This document shows positions 35,485-44,506 of a stretch of DNA of 64,000 bases, piece after piece; positions within the stretch are counted from its first letter, which is position 1; the number at the start of each line of letters is the position of its first letter. The DNA comes from Azomonas macrocytogenes. GTDB lineage: Bacteria > Pseudomonadota > Gammaproteobacteria > Pseudomonadales > Pseudomonadaceae. The stretch spans positions 1-64,000 of the forward strand of contig NZ_JACHXI010000008.1 in assembly GCF_014191985.1 (NCBI RefSeq). The letters are read 5' to 3'. The notes beneath the pieces were generated by a model. That model saw nothing but the letters and a program-made list of their open reading frames with translations, made no database searches and had not been told where the DNA came from. The position numbers were made by a program, and so were the translations under genes.

Positions 35485-36489
35485 TTAGTACAAGGGTGCT
35501 ATTGGCACCGCAACGGTGATGGCTTTTATTCGGACGTCCGGCCGCCAAACGGTGTCGGGCTGTGTCAGCCCAAGCCGGCGGGTGGCGAAAATGCCGGGCA
35601 GGTTAGTGCCCGTCGCGCGCGTGTAGCCAATGCCACCAGAATAGCGCGGGTTGATCTCCAGCAGGTGCGGCTTCCCGGCTGCGTCATCGCGGGTCTGTAC
35701 GTTGATCAGGCCATCGCACTGGAAGTGTTCAGCGGCCTTCAGTGCGAGCTCCACTGCTGCAGTGTCGCGCTCGAAGGTCTGGTGCAGGCCTTGTTTGCGG
35801 CGTCCAACGAATGCCACCGGGCGGCCAGCCTCACAAACCATGTCCACTGAGCATTCACTTCCTGGCAGGTACGGCATTACGAGCATTGCCGGGCGTTCTG
35901 CTCCTGCACGGTAGGCTTGGAGGTAGGTTTCGAAGTTCACCTCACGCGAATCCGGGTTGGCGAAACAACGGAATGGGTCAGCCGCGGCCTTGAATCGCCA
36001 GAAACCCTGCCCGTAGATGCCGACCGCCGGCTTGATGCAGACCTCTCCCTGTGTGGCGAGACTTTCGTAAGCATTCACCAGCTCATGAGCACTGGTAGCA
36101 GTGATCGCCGGCACACAGGCCAGGCCAGCGCGCTCAGCTTCAGCGGTGAATTTGCTTTTGTCGTCCACTATCTGGAAGGTGGTCATGGACATGCCGCCCG
36201 TTACCAGTTGCAGGCCCACCACCTCGAATCGGCTACGGGCAGTCTCAAAGACGCTTCCTGCGTGGCCGGCCAGGATGACCTTGATGCTGTTTTCCAAGGC
36301 AGTAGCGATCACCCAATCGATCCGCGTCTGGTTGTCATTCGGCTCGGTCAAGCTGACATCCGCGAGACCGGTAATTTCCGGGCGGTCTTGTCGGTGGGAG
36401 GCGAAGACTTTCACTTCGGCCGGCAGCGCTTCACGCGCGCCGATGATGATGTCGCGCTGGCTGGATTGCCCTTCGAGAAACCAGATCAC
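35485..36489 (-). CDS. ATP-grasp ligase-like protein (Ter module)
   Basis: The 334-residue product has an ATP-grasp core. QIVDDKSKFTAEAERAGL leads to GEVCIKPAVGIYGQGFWRFK, with a nucleotide-binding Lys and glycine loop. MVCEAGRPVAFVGRR follows, then PHLLEINPRYSGGIGYTRAT, the ExN metal/ATP motif. ATP-grasp enzymes join a carboxylate to an amine or thiol. It opens the Ter-linked biosynthetic module. The start is GTG at 36489, overlapping a short upstream frame as GTGA. Confidence 0.9.
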   Translation of the reverse strand: MIWFLEGQSSQRDIIIGAREALPAEVKVFASHRQDRPEITGLADVSLTEPNDNQTRIDWVIATALENSIKVILAGHAGSVFETARSRFEVVGLQLVTGGMSMTTFQIVDDKSKFTAEAERAGLACVPAITATSAHELVNAYESLATQGEVCIKPAVGIYGQGFWRFKAAADPFRCFANPDSREVNFETYLQAYRAGAERPAMLVMPYLPGSECSVDMVCEAGRPVAFVGRRKQGLHQTFERDTAAVELALKAAEHFQCDGLINVQTRDDAAGKPHLLEINPRYSGGIGYTRATGTNLPGIFATRRLGLTQPDTVWRPDVRIKAITVAVPIAPLY

Positions 36490-36614
36490 CGTTGTTCACC
36501 TCGATGTAGGTGCATTCCGGCAGCCATCTTGGCTTTCTGCAGGTAATTGCTGCCGGATTCCGATTGTTGGGCCGGGACGATAACGCTGCCGGGAGTAGGT
36601 TCAAGGTAAAACAT
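36486..36614 (-). CDS. possible 42-aa protein coupled to the ATP-grasp gene
   Basis: An ATG at 36614 opens MFYLEPTPGSVIVPAQQSES, continuing GSNYLQKAKMAAGMHLHRGE. It ends in a TGA that overlaps the GTG start of the ATP-grasp gene. The overlap and protein-like composition favour a real coupled gene. No ribosome site precedes the ATG and no family is recognised. It may instead be a remnant of a longer gene. Confidence 0.3.
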   Translation of the reverse strand: MFYLEPTPGSVIVPAQQSESGSNYLQKAKMAAGMHLHRGEQR

Positions 36615-36931
36615 GGCGGGTGCTTGCGCCGACGTAGAGCAGCGCCTAACGCGTCGGTTCAATTGCTCTGCAGCCTTTGAGTGGCCTTGGTTCGAACGTA
36701 ATTGTGAGGGCATTTTCGACGGAACAGTTACTGGTTACGACGTCATAGCCTGGCCAGAAGACGGCGAGAGCAATAGGATGCAGGGTAACAGCAGGGAGCG
36801 GAGGTTGGTTTGGCGACTGCCCATCTATCTGTTTCCCTGACTATCAATCTCCCCTTCCCCACGATTCTGCGATGAATCTTAATCTATCGGTACTACGGCG
36901 ATATGCCATGCCAACCTGAGACGATCTCATC
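36615..36931. other. divergent control region Ter module / aspA
   Basis: No gene is seen. Promoters for the leftward Ter module and rightward aspA should lie here. Confidence 0.4.
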
Positions 36932-38356
36932 ATGTCCATTACTGCATCATTCCGAATCGAAAAAGACTTGCTTGGAACGCTTGAAGTACCCGCCGATGCC
37001 TACTATGGCATCCAGACCCTGCGCGCAGTGAACAACTTCTACCTGTCCGGCGTGCCGCTCTCACACTACCCAAATCTGGTGGTTGCGCTGGCGATGGTCA
37101 AGCAGGCTGCAGCGGATGCCAATCATGAACTCAGCCAGCTGACCGCCGCCAAGCACAGTGCCATCAGCGAGGCCTGCGCACGACTGATTCATGGCGATTT
37201 CCATGACCAGTTCGTGGTGGACATGATTCAGGGCGGCGCCGGCACTTCGACAAACATGAATGCTAACGAGGTAATCGCCAACATCGCACTCGAAGCCATG
37301 GGCCACAACAAAGGTGAATACGACTACCTGCATCCGAACAACGATGTGAACATGGCACAATCCACCAACGACGCCTATCCCACTGCCATTCGACTCGGCC
37401 TGCTGCTCGGCCACGATGCCCTGCTTGCCAGCCTGGGCAGACTAATCGAGGCCCTGGCCGACAAGGGTAAGACCTTCGCCCATGTACTGAAGATGGGGCG
37501 TACCCAGTTGCAGGATGCAGTACCTATGACCCTTGGTCAGGAATTTTGCGCCTTCACCAACACGCTGATTGAAGACCACGACAAACTGAAACGCCTCGCG
37601 CCGGAACTGCTGTGCGAGGTAAACCTCGGTGGCACAGCCATTGGCACCGGCATCAACTCCGACCCGCGCTATCAGGCCATTGCCGTACGGCGCCTCGGGG
37701 AGATCAGCGGCCAACCTCTGACACTGGCGGCCGATCTGATCGAAGCCACCTCCGACATGGGCGCCTTCGTACTGTTCTCCGGCATGCTGAAGCGGCTGGC
37801 GGTGAAGCTGTCGAAGATCTGCAACGACTTGCGCCTGCTTTCCAGCGGCCCGCGCACAGGCATCAGCGAGATCAACCTGCCACCACGCCAGCCAGGCAGT
37901 TCGATTATGCCGGGCAAGGTCAACCCGGTGATTCCCGAGGCAGTCAACCAAGTCGCCTTCGAAGTGATCGGCAATGATCTCGCGCTGACACTGGCAGCTG
38001 AGGGTGGCCAACTGCAGCTCAACGTGATGGAGCCACTGATTGCCTATAAGCTCTTCGATTCCATACGCCTGCTGCAGCGCGCCATGGTCATGCTCCGAGA
38101 GCATTGCATCCTCGGTATTACGGCCAACGAAGCTCACTGCCGTGCCTTGATGGAGAACTCCATCGGCCTTATCACCGCGCTTAATCCGTACATCGGCTAC
38201 GAGAACAGCACACGCATTGCCAAGCTCGCATTGGACAGTGGTCGCGGTGTGCTCGAACTGGTGCGAGAGGAAGGTCTGCTGGACGACATCACGTTGACAG
38301 ACATTCTTCATCCGGAAAATATGATCGCCCCGCGCCGACTCCCGCCGGGGCATTGA
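36932..38356 (+). CDS. aspA: aspartate ammonia-lyase AspA
   Basis: AspA deaminates aspartate to fumarate. The 474-residue product has FRIEKDLLGTLEVPADAYYGIQT at the start and QGGAGTSTNMNANEVIANIA. VNMAQSTNDAYPTAIRL follows, and the superfamily signature lies in PGSSIMPGKVNPVIPEAVNQ, which supplies the catalytic Ser loop. Aspartase rather than fumarase is favoured by the N-terminal pattern and KMGRTQLQDAVPMTLGQEF. It is monocistronic and plus strand, at the border of the accessory stretch. Confidence 0.95.
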   Translation: MSITASFRIEKDLLGTLEVPADAYYGIQTLRAVNNFYLSGVPLSHYPNLVVALAMVKQAAADANHELSQLTAAKHSAISEACARLIHGDFHDQFVVDMIQGGAGTSTNMNANEVIANIALEAMGHNKGEYDYLHPNNDVNMAQSTNDAYPTAIRLGLLLGHDALLASLGRLIEALADKGKTFAHVLKMGRTQLQDAVPMTLGQEFCAFTNTLIEDHDKLKRLAPELLCEVNLGGTAIGTGINSDPRYQAIAVRRLGEISGQPLTLAADLIEATSDMGAFVLFSGMLKRLAVKLSKICNDLRLLSSGPRTGISEINLPPRQPGSSIMPGKVNPVIPEAVNQVAFEVIGNDLALTLAAEGGQLQLNVMEPLIAYKLFDSIRLLQRAMVMLREHCILGITANEAHCRALMENSIGLITALNPYIGYENSTRIAKLALDSGRGVLELVREEGLLDDITLTDILHPENMIAPRRLPPGH

Positions 38357-38521
38357 TCGATCTGGCCCAGCCTCGGTTTCACATACCGCAAGAAGCCGTT
38401 AACCGGGGAGTAATGTCCAGGTTCATCTTTGAAAGGCTTCCGCCCTTATGAAGTTTGTATCACCCCTCTCCGACTGCCACGTTATTGGCAGGTTGACGGA
38501 GATGCGGTGATAATCCCAGCC

Positions 38522-38765
38522 ATGAAACAAACCACCCTGCAGCATGGCACACTTGCCACCAATGCCATTTCCTATGCCGGCTACCGCTTCCCACCCGCGG
38601 TGATCGGCTATGCGGTGCGGCTGCACCCTTGAGCCTGCACATGGTCGAGGAGCAGCAGGCCGCGCGTGGCAAAGTGATGCGCCGCTTCAAGTCAGTACGC
38701 CAATTGCAACGATGGTCCACGATCAGGCTGCCAACCTGTTCATACACTGCCGTTACCACACAAAC
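38522..38765 (+). pseudogene. IS6-family transposase remnant, internally deleted
   Basis: ISYAGYRFPPAVIGYAVRLHP resembles the N-terminal segment of IS6-family transposases. After a frameshift, PLSLHMVEEQQAARGK gives the continuing motif (usually FPLSLRMVEE). It is joined directly to MRRFKSVRQLQRW and, in a shifted frame, MVHDQAANLF, both typical of the IS6 C-terminus. The catalytic middle is gone. It is an immobile relic at the left border of the flippase region. Confidence 0.75.
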
Positions 38766-38857
38766 GCATAACAGAAGCGAGAAGTACGCACCCAAGCTTT
38801 TGGGTATGGCTTGGGAAAGAATTTCAGAGTTTTATTTTTATAGTAGGTGCAAGTATT

Positions 38858-40186
38858 GTGGTGAATAACCAGGAGCAAAAGTCTCTCCATCGCATTATTA
38901 AAAATGCGATGACACTGTTATTAGAAAAGGGAATCTATGCAGTCTGCAGCTTTATTTATATCCCCTATACCGTACATGCTATAGGGCTCAGCTCTTTTGG
39001 ATACATGCTGTTGGTGATAACTTATATCGGCATTATTGGAGATATTACCAACCTGGTTTCATGGAAAACTGTTCTGCACTATGGAACAGCACCGTTCCAT
39101 AATGGGAACAGGCATCAGTTCTACCAAGTTTTACGTTTTGCAGCACAACTTGACCTGCTAAGTGCAATAGCAGGTTACGCCGTTGGCATCCTTGGCATTA
39201 TGCTCTTTAGTAGCTATTTTGATTGGCCTGACGAAATCATACCCGTGGCTGAGATCTGTATGCTGGCTGTTGTTCTGGATCGTACAGGATGGTGTGTCGG
39301 CGCTACCAGGCTTCTTGACAAATTCAAGTACCTTACAGTCGGTAATGGTATTACTGCCGTTGTCAGAACATTGGGTTGTATGATCGGAGATTACTGTCAC
39401 TTTGGCTTAGATTACTTCATGTACTTATGGCTGGCTTCTGCTGGAATGGTGTTTTTGGGTGACGTGACAGCAGCTGTGTATGCACTTCGGCAACACAGCA
39501 TGAAGCGTCCATCCTGGAGAGAGATGTTTCACACACCGGAAATACTCAATGGTGCGTGGCACTTCACTCTCATGACCAGTATCAACCAAGTACTGCTTTC
39601 AGTTGCCAGGAAGCTCCCTACACTACTGATTGGTAGTCACATTGGGCCGAGTGAGGCCGCTATCTTCAAAGTCTCGACCCAGATTACTGACGGAATAGTA
39701 AGACCCGCAAGAGCACTTACGCCTTCACTCTACCCTGAATTCGTTCATCTTAGAGAGAAAGGAAGGCTGGATGAGATTCGCGCGGTTATCCGGAAAATAC
39801 TTATTTACGCGACCATCTTTTCTTCACTGGTCATTTTTATCTCAGTCGAATTTGGGGGTTTCCTTCTCCATGCGCTCATCGGCACAGATGGTGACGGCAG
39901 CCACATTCTTTCGATTCTTGTCTGTGGTTCGTTAATGAGCATCCTCAGCATGCCTTTAGAACCCTTTATGGTCATTACCGGAAAATTGGGGAGTGTTCTC
40001 CGCTTCCGGCTGCTGTCAATTGTGATCAGCCTCCCCATATTAGTTAGCTTTGTATACCTATTTGGAGGCATAGGCGCTGCACTTACTTTTGTTATGACGT
40101 CTGCAGCGACGCTGCTATTTTTCGCTATTCAGACTCGGAAGGCTTTCATGATCACAAAAGCATTAGACCAAGGCATTAGGCACTGA
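38858..40186 (+). CDS. polysaccharide flippase-type membrane protein
   Basis: The 442-residue product has about 12 membrane segments and the layout of MATE/MVF polysaccharide flippases (Wzx-like): IPYTVHAIGLSSFGYMLLVI at the start, then KLPTLLIGSHIGPSEAAIFK in the middle. It would move lipid-linked sugar units across the inner membrane. The start is GTG at 38858 or 38861 behind AGGTG. The codon use and lower G+C differ from neighbours, suggesting transfer. No glycosyltransferases accompany it. Its 3' end overlaps the convergent CHAD-like gene by 11 bases. Confidence 0.82.
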   Translation: MVNNQEQKSLHRIIKNAMTLLLEKGIYAVCSFIYIPYTVHAIGLSSFGYMLLVITYIGIIGDITNLVSWKTVLHYGTAPFHNGNRHQFYQVLRFAAQLDLLSAIAGYAVGILGIMLFSSYFDWPDEIIPVAEICMLAVVLDRTGWCVGATRLLDKFKYLTVGNGITAVVRTLGCMIGDYCHFGLDYFMYLWLASAGMVFLGDVTAAVYALRQHSMKRPSWREMFHTPEILNGAWHFTLMTSINQVLLSVARKLPTLLIGSHIGPSEAAIFKVSTQITDGIVRPARALTPSLYPEFVHLREKGRLDEIRAVIRKILIYATIFSSLVIFISVEFGGFLLHALIGTDGDGSHILSILVCGSLMSILSMPLEPFMVITGKLGSVLRFRLLSIVISLPILVSFVYLFGGIGAALTFVMTSAATLLFFAIQTRKAFMITKALDQGIRH

Positions 40187-41012
40187 CAAAAGCTCGAATG
40201 CGACTAGCAATCTCATCGGGCAGCTTGAATGACTGACTGTCATAGTCCAGCTCACCCTGAACCCGTTTCAGAACTAAATCATCATGCATTTCTCCCATAA
40301 GGCCATTTATGGTTGCTAGATAGAGAGAAAAGGCATCGAGCTTGGGCGAGGGGTAGAGAACACGATATGTGTCATTCAGTGCAATGCGGCGGCTTATAAT
40401 CTTGCGCAATTCGTGAAACTTTCGACCTGTAAGAGATATGCAACCTTGCGTAGCCTCAGCAAGACATTGGTTCTCTGCCACAACATAGCGCTTGAAACTC
40501 TCGATGCTAGAGTAATGAACATCTGCAATATTTTTACGTAAAAACCCAAAGAAACCTGCCCGAAGCCGGAACAAAAGCTTGATACCCAACCAAGCCGTTT
40601 TCACCCTCTGACCGTTTCTAAAGGCATCCTGGAAATCGCCCATAAGCCGGGTAACAGAATGAAGAATCTCTGGGTAAGTGTGTTGCTCGCTACAGTTGGT
40701 GCAAGCAAACCGCATATGTTTGAAGCGCGCACGTATAAGTTTGAAGCTAACAGCTTGTTCAGGAGTAGCAGAACAGCGAATAGCGATACTTACGACAAGA
40801 CGGCGAGCAGAGCCCATATTCACACCAGAGGCCAAAAGCTGCCAAGCAAGACGGTAACAATCGGCCAGTTCTGCAGTAGTGAAATCCACTTCAGGTTTTA
40901 TCGGGCAACGTGCTTCCCAATTAATTTTGTCGTCGTCCAAGATGTTTTGCATTAAAGCCGCAAGCTGAGCTTCTGTAGCCTGCGGAAACTCGATAGAAAA
41001 AGAGCACGACAT
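40176..41012 (-). CDS. hypothetical protein, possibly CHAD-like
   Basis: The 278-residue product is soluble and helix-rich. FHELRKIISRRIALNDTYR followed about 30 residues later by LATINGLMGEMHDDLV resembles the CHAD pattern (LRk..+R.R then Lq..LGdlhDl), helices that bind polyphosphate. The first half (ACTNCSEQHTYPEILHSV, with a CxxC) is unfamiliar. It is transcribed toward the flippase gene. The CHAD call is from pattern only and could be wrong. Confidence 0.6.
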   Translation of the reverse strand: MSCSFSIEFPQATEAQLAALMQNILDDDKINWEARCPIKPEVDFTTAELADCYRLAWQLLASGVNMGSARRLVVSIAIRCSATPEQAVSFKLIRARFKHMRFACTNCSEQHTYPEILHSVTRLMGDFQDAFRNGQRVKTAWLGIKLLFRLRAGFFGFLRKNIADVHYSSIESFKRYVVAENQCLAEATQGCISLTGRKFHELRKIISRRIALNDTYRVLYPSPKLDAFSLYLATINGLMGEMHDDLVLKRVQGELDYDSQSFKLPDEIASRIRAFVSA

Positions 41013-41568
41013 TAGGAAATATTGCTCACTTAAAACGGGAAATAATAGGCGGATTCAACCGATCATCGCAATGATGCGTCAAAAGAGGTTGCGATGAAGA
41101 CATGCAAACGATACTTAGATCGATTTGGATGGGGCGATCGTGCGATAGCGGAAGCTCTTCCTTGAGTGGTGACAGCTCGAGCAATTGCTCAAGCGGCTGC
41201 GACTGATCTACCAAAGCGCAGCAGGCACCATTTATTCACCTGGCCAAACCACTCCCGGCCAAGCCAGGTGGGAGAGTATTGCCCATGGAACCCAAAATAG
41301 CGCACCCGATCAATCGGAAGCAGAGGCTGGCTATTGCTCCACGATTTATCAGTGTCAACATCGGTTGAAAACTGACCCACTCTGGGTCAGTTTTGCATCG
41401 GTACTGACACCTTGGAAAGCATCAGGATGGCGAAAATGAGGAAGTGGAGCCCCGCGAGTGCCGAAGACGGTCGTTCATAGTCGCAAGCCAAACAACGAAA
41501 TTGGTTATTCAACTTTATACAATTGATCCATATCATGGCTTTATCATATTACTTGTTGAGGCCACTCG
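41013..41568. other. patchwork intergenic DNA with a perfect palindrome
   Basis: No gene is supported. AAAACTGACCCA (41368-41379) and TGGGTCAGTTTT (41383-41394) form a perfect 12-bp inverted repeat with a 3-base spacer. The sequence GTTGAAAACTGACCC resembles ends of IS21-type elements and may be a scar. A short frame near 41185 encodes LKRLRLIYQSAAGTIYSPG and was not assigned. Confidence 0.4.
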
Positions 41569-42414
41569 ATGAGACCGGTCTTTTTGCAATACCTGATAGT
41601 CGCTGTAACCAGTGTCGCAAGTTTGGTCTCTACCGCCTCACCCTCGACTTCATCACCAACAGTCATCATCTCCGATATCCAACAGGCGGATCCTGCCGTT
41701 TTTTGCATCGACTGTGGCGAACCCTTCGATGCTCATACACGCCGGAAAATACTCAAGCGCCTGGCCAACAATCCGTACATTGCCCAATTGCGCAAAGGCC
41801 TTTATTTTCCAGATAGTGCTCAGCCGTTCGTTTCCAAAGTACATTTCGATAATTGCGACTTTGACGCAGGGCTGGATCATCTTGCCTCGCTCATGGATGA
41901 AGTCGCATCGTATGCCAGAGCGGCGGAAGCCACGACGGACAACGCTGAACGAGATGATGCAGTAAGTCATGCCTTTTTTGCCTTAGGGCAGGCGTTACAT
42001 AGCATTCAGGATTTCTACGCCCATAGTAATTACGTGGAGTTGCAGATGGCGAAAGTGCAGCGCATGATCGACATCGACATCATTGCGCTATGGCGCAAGG
42101 ACGCTCGCCAGCAAATAGAATTGCTACAAAAAGAGCGACTGGTGTCAGGGGTCGTATTCTGGGGAGTTCCGCAAAAATGTTTACCCGGAACGCCTTCCTA
42201 TACTGAACTGGCCAAGAGCACGGCTACGACCGCAAGCGGTAGCCAGCTCGTCGCACACCTGCAAAATATAAATAGGTACGCTATTGCCAGGTTTCTTGCA
42301 GTGGAGTCCTCGCTAAGCCTGCTGACCGATGCGTTCAGGCAGTGGCCCATCCTGGCGCACACCAATGGGCGAGTCGTTGCATTTGAGGTGCTGCTCGACC
42401 ATCAGCGCCTATAA
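41569..42414 (+). CDS. secreted Het-C-like protein
   Basis: The 281-residue product has a signal-peptide-like N-terminus (FLQYLIVAVTSVASLVSTAS). HAFFALGQALHSIQDFYAHS followed by NYVEL matches the Het-C domain hallmark (LG.hLHtlQDFYSHSN), also found in zinc-phospholipase-like bacterial proteins with His/Asp ligands. CIDCGEPFDAHTRRKI gives an early CxxC. A periplasmic or secreted hydrolase or toxin-like role is possible. It is alone and plus strand, between mobile-element scars. Confidence 0.75.
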   Translation: MRPVFLQYLIVAVTSVASLVSTASPSTSSPTVIISDIQQADPAVFCIDCGEPFDAHTRRKILKRLANNPYIAQLRKGLYFPDSAQPFVSKVHFDNCDFDAGLDHLASLMDEVASYARAAEATTDNAERDDAVSHAFFALGQALHSIQDFYAHSNYVELQMAKVQRMIDIDIIALWRKDARQQIELLQKERLVSGVVFWGVPQKCLPGTPSYTELAKSTATTASGSQLVAHLQNINRYAIARFLAVESSLSLLTDAFRQWPILAHTNGRVVAFEVLLDHQRL

Positions 42415-42566
42415 ACGCAGCTCCAGAGTATATCCGTTGAACTCGGAATCGGAATTGAAGTGACATCTACCAAACACTGCCTGAATGCTGCCTATCTTGA
42501 CCAATGCCCTGAAATCGCGCCGGAAGAGATGTGCAATGCCCCCCTTGTAGCTGGACAAAACCAAGT

Positions 42567-42682
42567 TTAAATAATGACCTGCTCACGGGTGGCACGACAT
42601 TGTTCAAATTCTTCTGATGGCAGGTATCCCAAAGAGGAATGCAGCCGTGTTCGGTTGTATTTCTCTTCGATGAATGAAGATA
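42567..42682 (-). pseudogene. IS3-family transposase 3' remnant
   Basis: On the minus strand IEEKYNRTRLHSSLGYLPSE then EFEQCRATREQVII-stop is the C-terminal end of an IS3-type OrfB (usually YN..RLHSsLGY.sP..FE). About 40 codons remain. The 20 bases beyond the stop (GTTTTGTCCAGCTACAAGGG) may be the element's terminal end. Confidence 0.8.
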
Positions 42683-43004
42683 GTCGTCATTTTCCTACGC
42701 CACTCTCGAATGTAATGTGTGGCTCCAGCACTTCTAGGCGAGGACGACGTTTTCACACAGCCTGGGTCGGAAGCAGCCTCTCGATTACTTCGCTCTCTTG
42801 AAGGTGCACACCCCCTGTATACTACTACCTACGCAATATCTTTTTGGGCCTTGTTTACTATGCTTCAGTTGCCAATGCCTGAAAATTCATTCAATTTTTC
42901 ATCGAATTATCCAGGTCCAGAAACGCCACGAAACTGCGGCATTAAACCTGCAAGAATCAACACTACGCTTACCCGATTGCCGCTACCAAAAAGGATCAAT
43001 TGCG
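42683..43004. other. gap before hopJ, unassigned
   Basis: Open frames here (e.g. 42719-43012) are continuous but resemble no protein and lack start signals. I treat this as noncoding accessory DNA plus the hopJ promoter. Confidence 0.4.
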
Positions 43005-43346
43005 ATGAATAAGCTTGAGAACTTTCGTGCCAGCTTGAACAACCGTAACCACACATTCAGTGATACCCTTGTTTTTATTGCCAATAATTATGATTATCAA
43101 CCAAGTAGCTTCCGCAACGGCTCGGTTGAAAATGCTCAAGGCGAAAACGAGGGTTCTTCTAAAACATTAGGGCTTGCATTACTCGAAGGGTTTTCTACCG
43201 AAGAAGCATTGCTGGCATTTGGTGAACACTATCAAGCCGTCTTGGATAATCCCCAGGGAAACGACCATCAAAATATTCGTGCATTATTGGAAACTGGCTT
43301 ACCGGGTGTACGCTTCGAACGACAACCACTGAGACGTAAGGTTTGA
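43005..43346 (+). CDS. HopJ-family protein
   Basis: The 113-residue product matches the HopJ type III effector family: FSDTLVFIANNYDYQPSSFR, ENEGSSKTLGLALLEGFSTE, EALLAFGEHYQAVL and NIRALLETGLPGVRFERQPL. Despite the name, the family is common in non-pathogenic gammaproteobacteria lacking type III secretion and is probably a housekeeping small protein of unknown role. The ATG at 43005 follows AAGGA at 9 bases; the upstream extension is unsupported. A convergent terminator with cysZ follows. Confidence 0.9.
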   Translation: MNKLENFRASLNNRNHTFSDTLVFIANNYDYQPSSFRNGSVENAQGENEGSSKTLGLALLEGFSTEEALLAFGEHYQAVLDNPQGNDHQNIRALLETGLPGVRFERQPLRRKV

Positions 43347-43362
43347 GAACCAACAACAGACC

Positions 43363-43392
43363 GGTGGGTGAAGGCTTCTCCTTCAACCCACC
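43363..43392. terminator. convergent terminator hopJ / cysZ
   Basis: GGTGGGTGAAGG, CTTCT, CCTTCAACCCACC forms a long stem between two convergent genes; probably works both ways. Confidence 0.65.
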
Positions 43393-43403
43393 ATGCCACA
43401 GCA

Positions 43404-44141
43404 TCATGCCTGATGCTGGTTTTCTCGTACCCAGAAAAGCGTAGCGCCAGCTACTGCAGCAGGAATAAGCAGCAGATTCAAGCCAGGGATGAGAAGCGCT
43501 GCGTAAGTCGTGGCACCAAAGCTCAAGCTTTTCCAGCGCCTCTGGCGTAACCAACTGAGCATATCGCTCCAACCAAGCTTGTTGTTATCCGCTGGATAAT
43601 CAATGTACTGCACGGCCATCATCCACACGCTAAGCAATAGCCATAGCGGCGCAGCAATAAAATTCACTCCCGGGATGAAAGACAGCACCAACAACCCCAG
43701 AGCTCTAGGTACGAAATAACGCAATTTACGCATTTCTCGCCCAAGGGTACGCGGTAATAACGCTAGTAGCTCGGACCAGTGAAATGCTGGTGCTGCATTC
43801 TTGCCACAAATGACTTCTTCTACTTTTTCCGATAGAAAGCCATTGAAAGGCGCTGCGATTAGATTAGCTAGAAGTGTAAAAGTAAAAAAAATAATCATTA
43901 CCACTAATGCAACGAAGAGTAGCCAGACTAAATATTCCAGAAATTCCAAAAAGTGTGGCAGGTTCGGCATCAACGCATCGACCCACACGTCAAATTGATT
44001 GACCGCTACATAGATCAAACCGGAAAATAGCAGCACGTTCACGGTCAGAGGCAACAGTACAAACAATCTCAGTCCCGGGCTTAAAATCAGCCGCAGGCCT
44101 TCGCCAAGGTAGCTTGGACCAGTGAGTACAGGTAAGGACAT
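43404..44141 (-). CDS. cysZ: CysZ sulfate transport membrane protein
   Basis: CysZ mediates sulfate uptake across the inner membrane for cysteine synthesis. The product has about 245 residues, with [20 protein letters not shown] at the start and [17 protein letters not shown], a conserved CysZ segment. [20 protein letters not shown] and a [14 protein letters not shown] motif are also typical. Four to six hydrophobic segments are seen. The ATG at 44141 is preferred because AGGAG lies 5 bases upstream; the annotated extension to 44165 has none. Confidence 0.93.
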   Translation of the reverse strand: MSLPVLTGPSYLGEGLRLILSPGLRLFVLLPLTVNVLLFSGLIYVAVNQFDVWVDALMPNLPHFLEFLEYLVWLLFVALVVMIIFFTFTLLANLIAAPFNGFLSEKVEEVICGKNAAPAFHWSELLALLPRTLGREMRKLRYFVPRALGLLVLSFIPGVNFIAAPLWLLLSVWMMAVQYIDYPADNNKLGWSDMLSWLRQRRWKSLSFGATTYAALLIPGLNLLLIPAAVAGATLFWVRENQHQA

Positions 44142-44310
44142 CAAAACTCCTAGAAGAAAAAGCAAATAAGTTTTTCTATCTTGCCTTTCGGTACAAGCTC
44201 GATGGTAGAGCTTTACACAATAAAACTGATAGCAGAATACTATTGATCATATTAAAAAGTTAAATTGTAGCTTATAGCCTTCATTACCATACAATGATTA
44301 TTGTAGTTTT

Positions 44311-44368
44311 ATACGAGTCATCCTCCCTTCTGCTGCCTTCCCCGAGGCATTCGGATGACTCTTTTTTA
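44311..44368 (+). terminator. strong orphan plus-strand terminator, possible small RNA end
   Basis: GAGTCATCC (44315-44323) pairs with GGATGACTC (44353-44361), with an inner GCCT/AGGC stem, followed by six T residues. No plus-strand gene precedes it, since cysZ and the peroxidase gene both run leftward. A perfect palindrome TACAAT-GATT-ATTGTA (44290-44305) lies just upstream. Together they suggest a short, regulated plus-strand transcript. Confidence 0.55.
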
Positions 44369-44506
44369 TTAGATAAAACGTCTGCGTGATTTGCCAATGG
44401 TACTAATGCAATATACGCAGGCGCTTTTAAGACACTTCATCGAAAACGATATAAATATCAAAAAAGGTATCGACCGTGCCTGATATATGCCCTGTAGAAA
44501 TAAAAA

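Noticed and set aside
37442-38353. 303-codon frame antisense to aspA
   Set aside because: It is an antisense shadow of a well-supported lyase gene.
42719-43012. 97-codon frame before hopJ
   Set aside because: It has no start signal and no protein-like features, and it overlaps the HopJ start.
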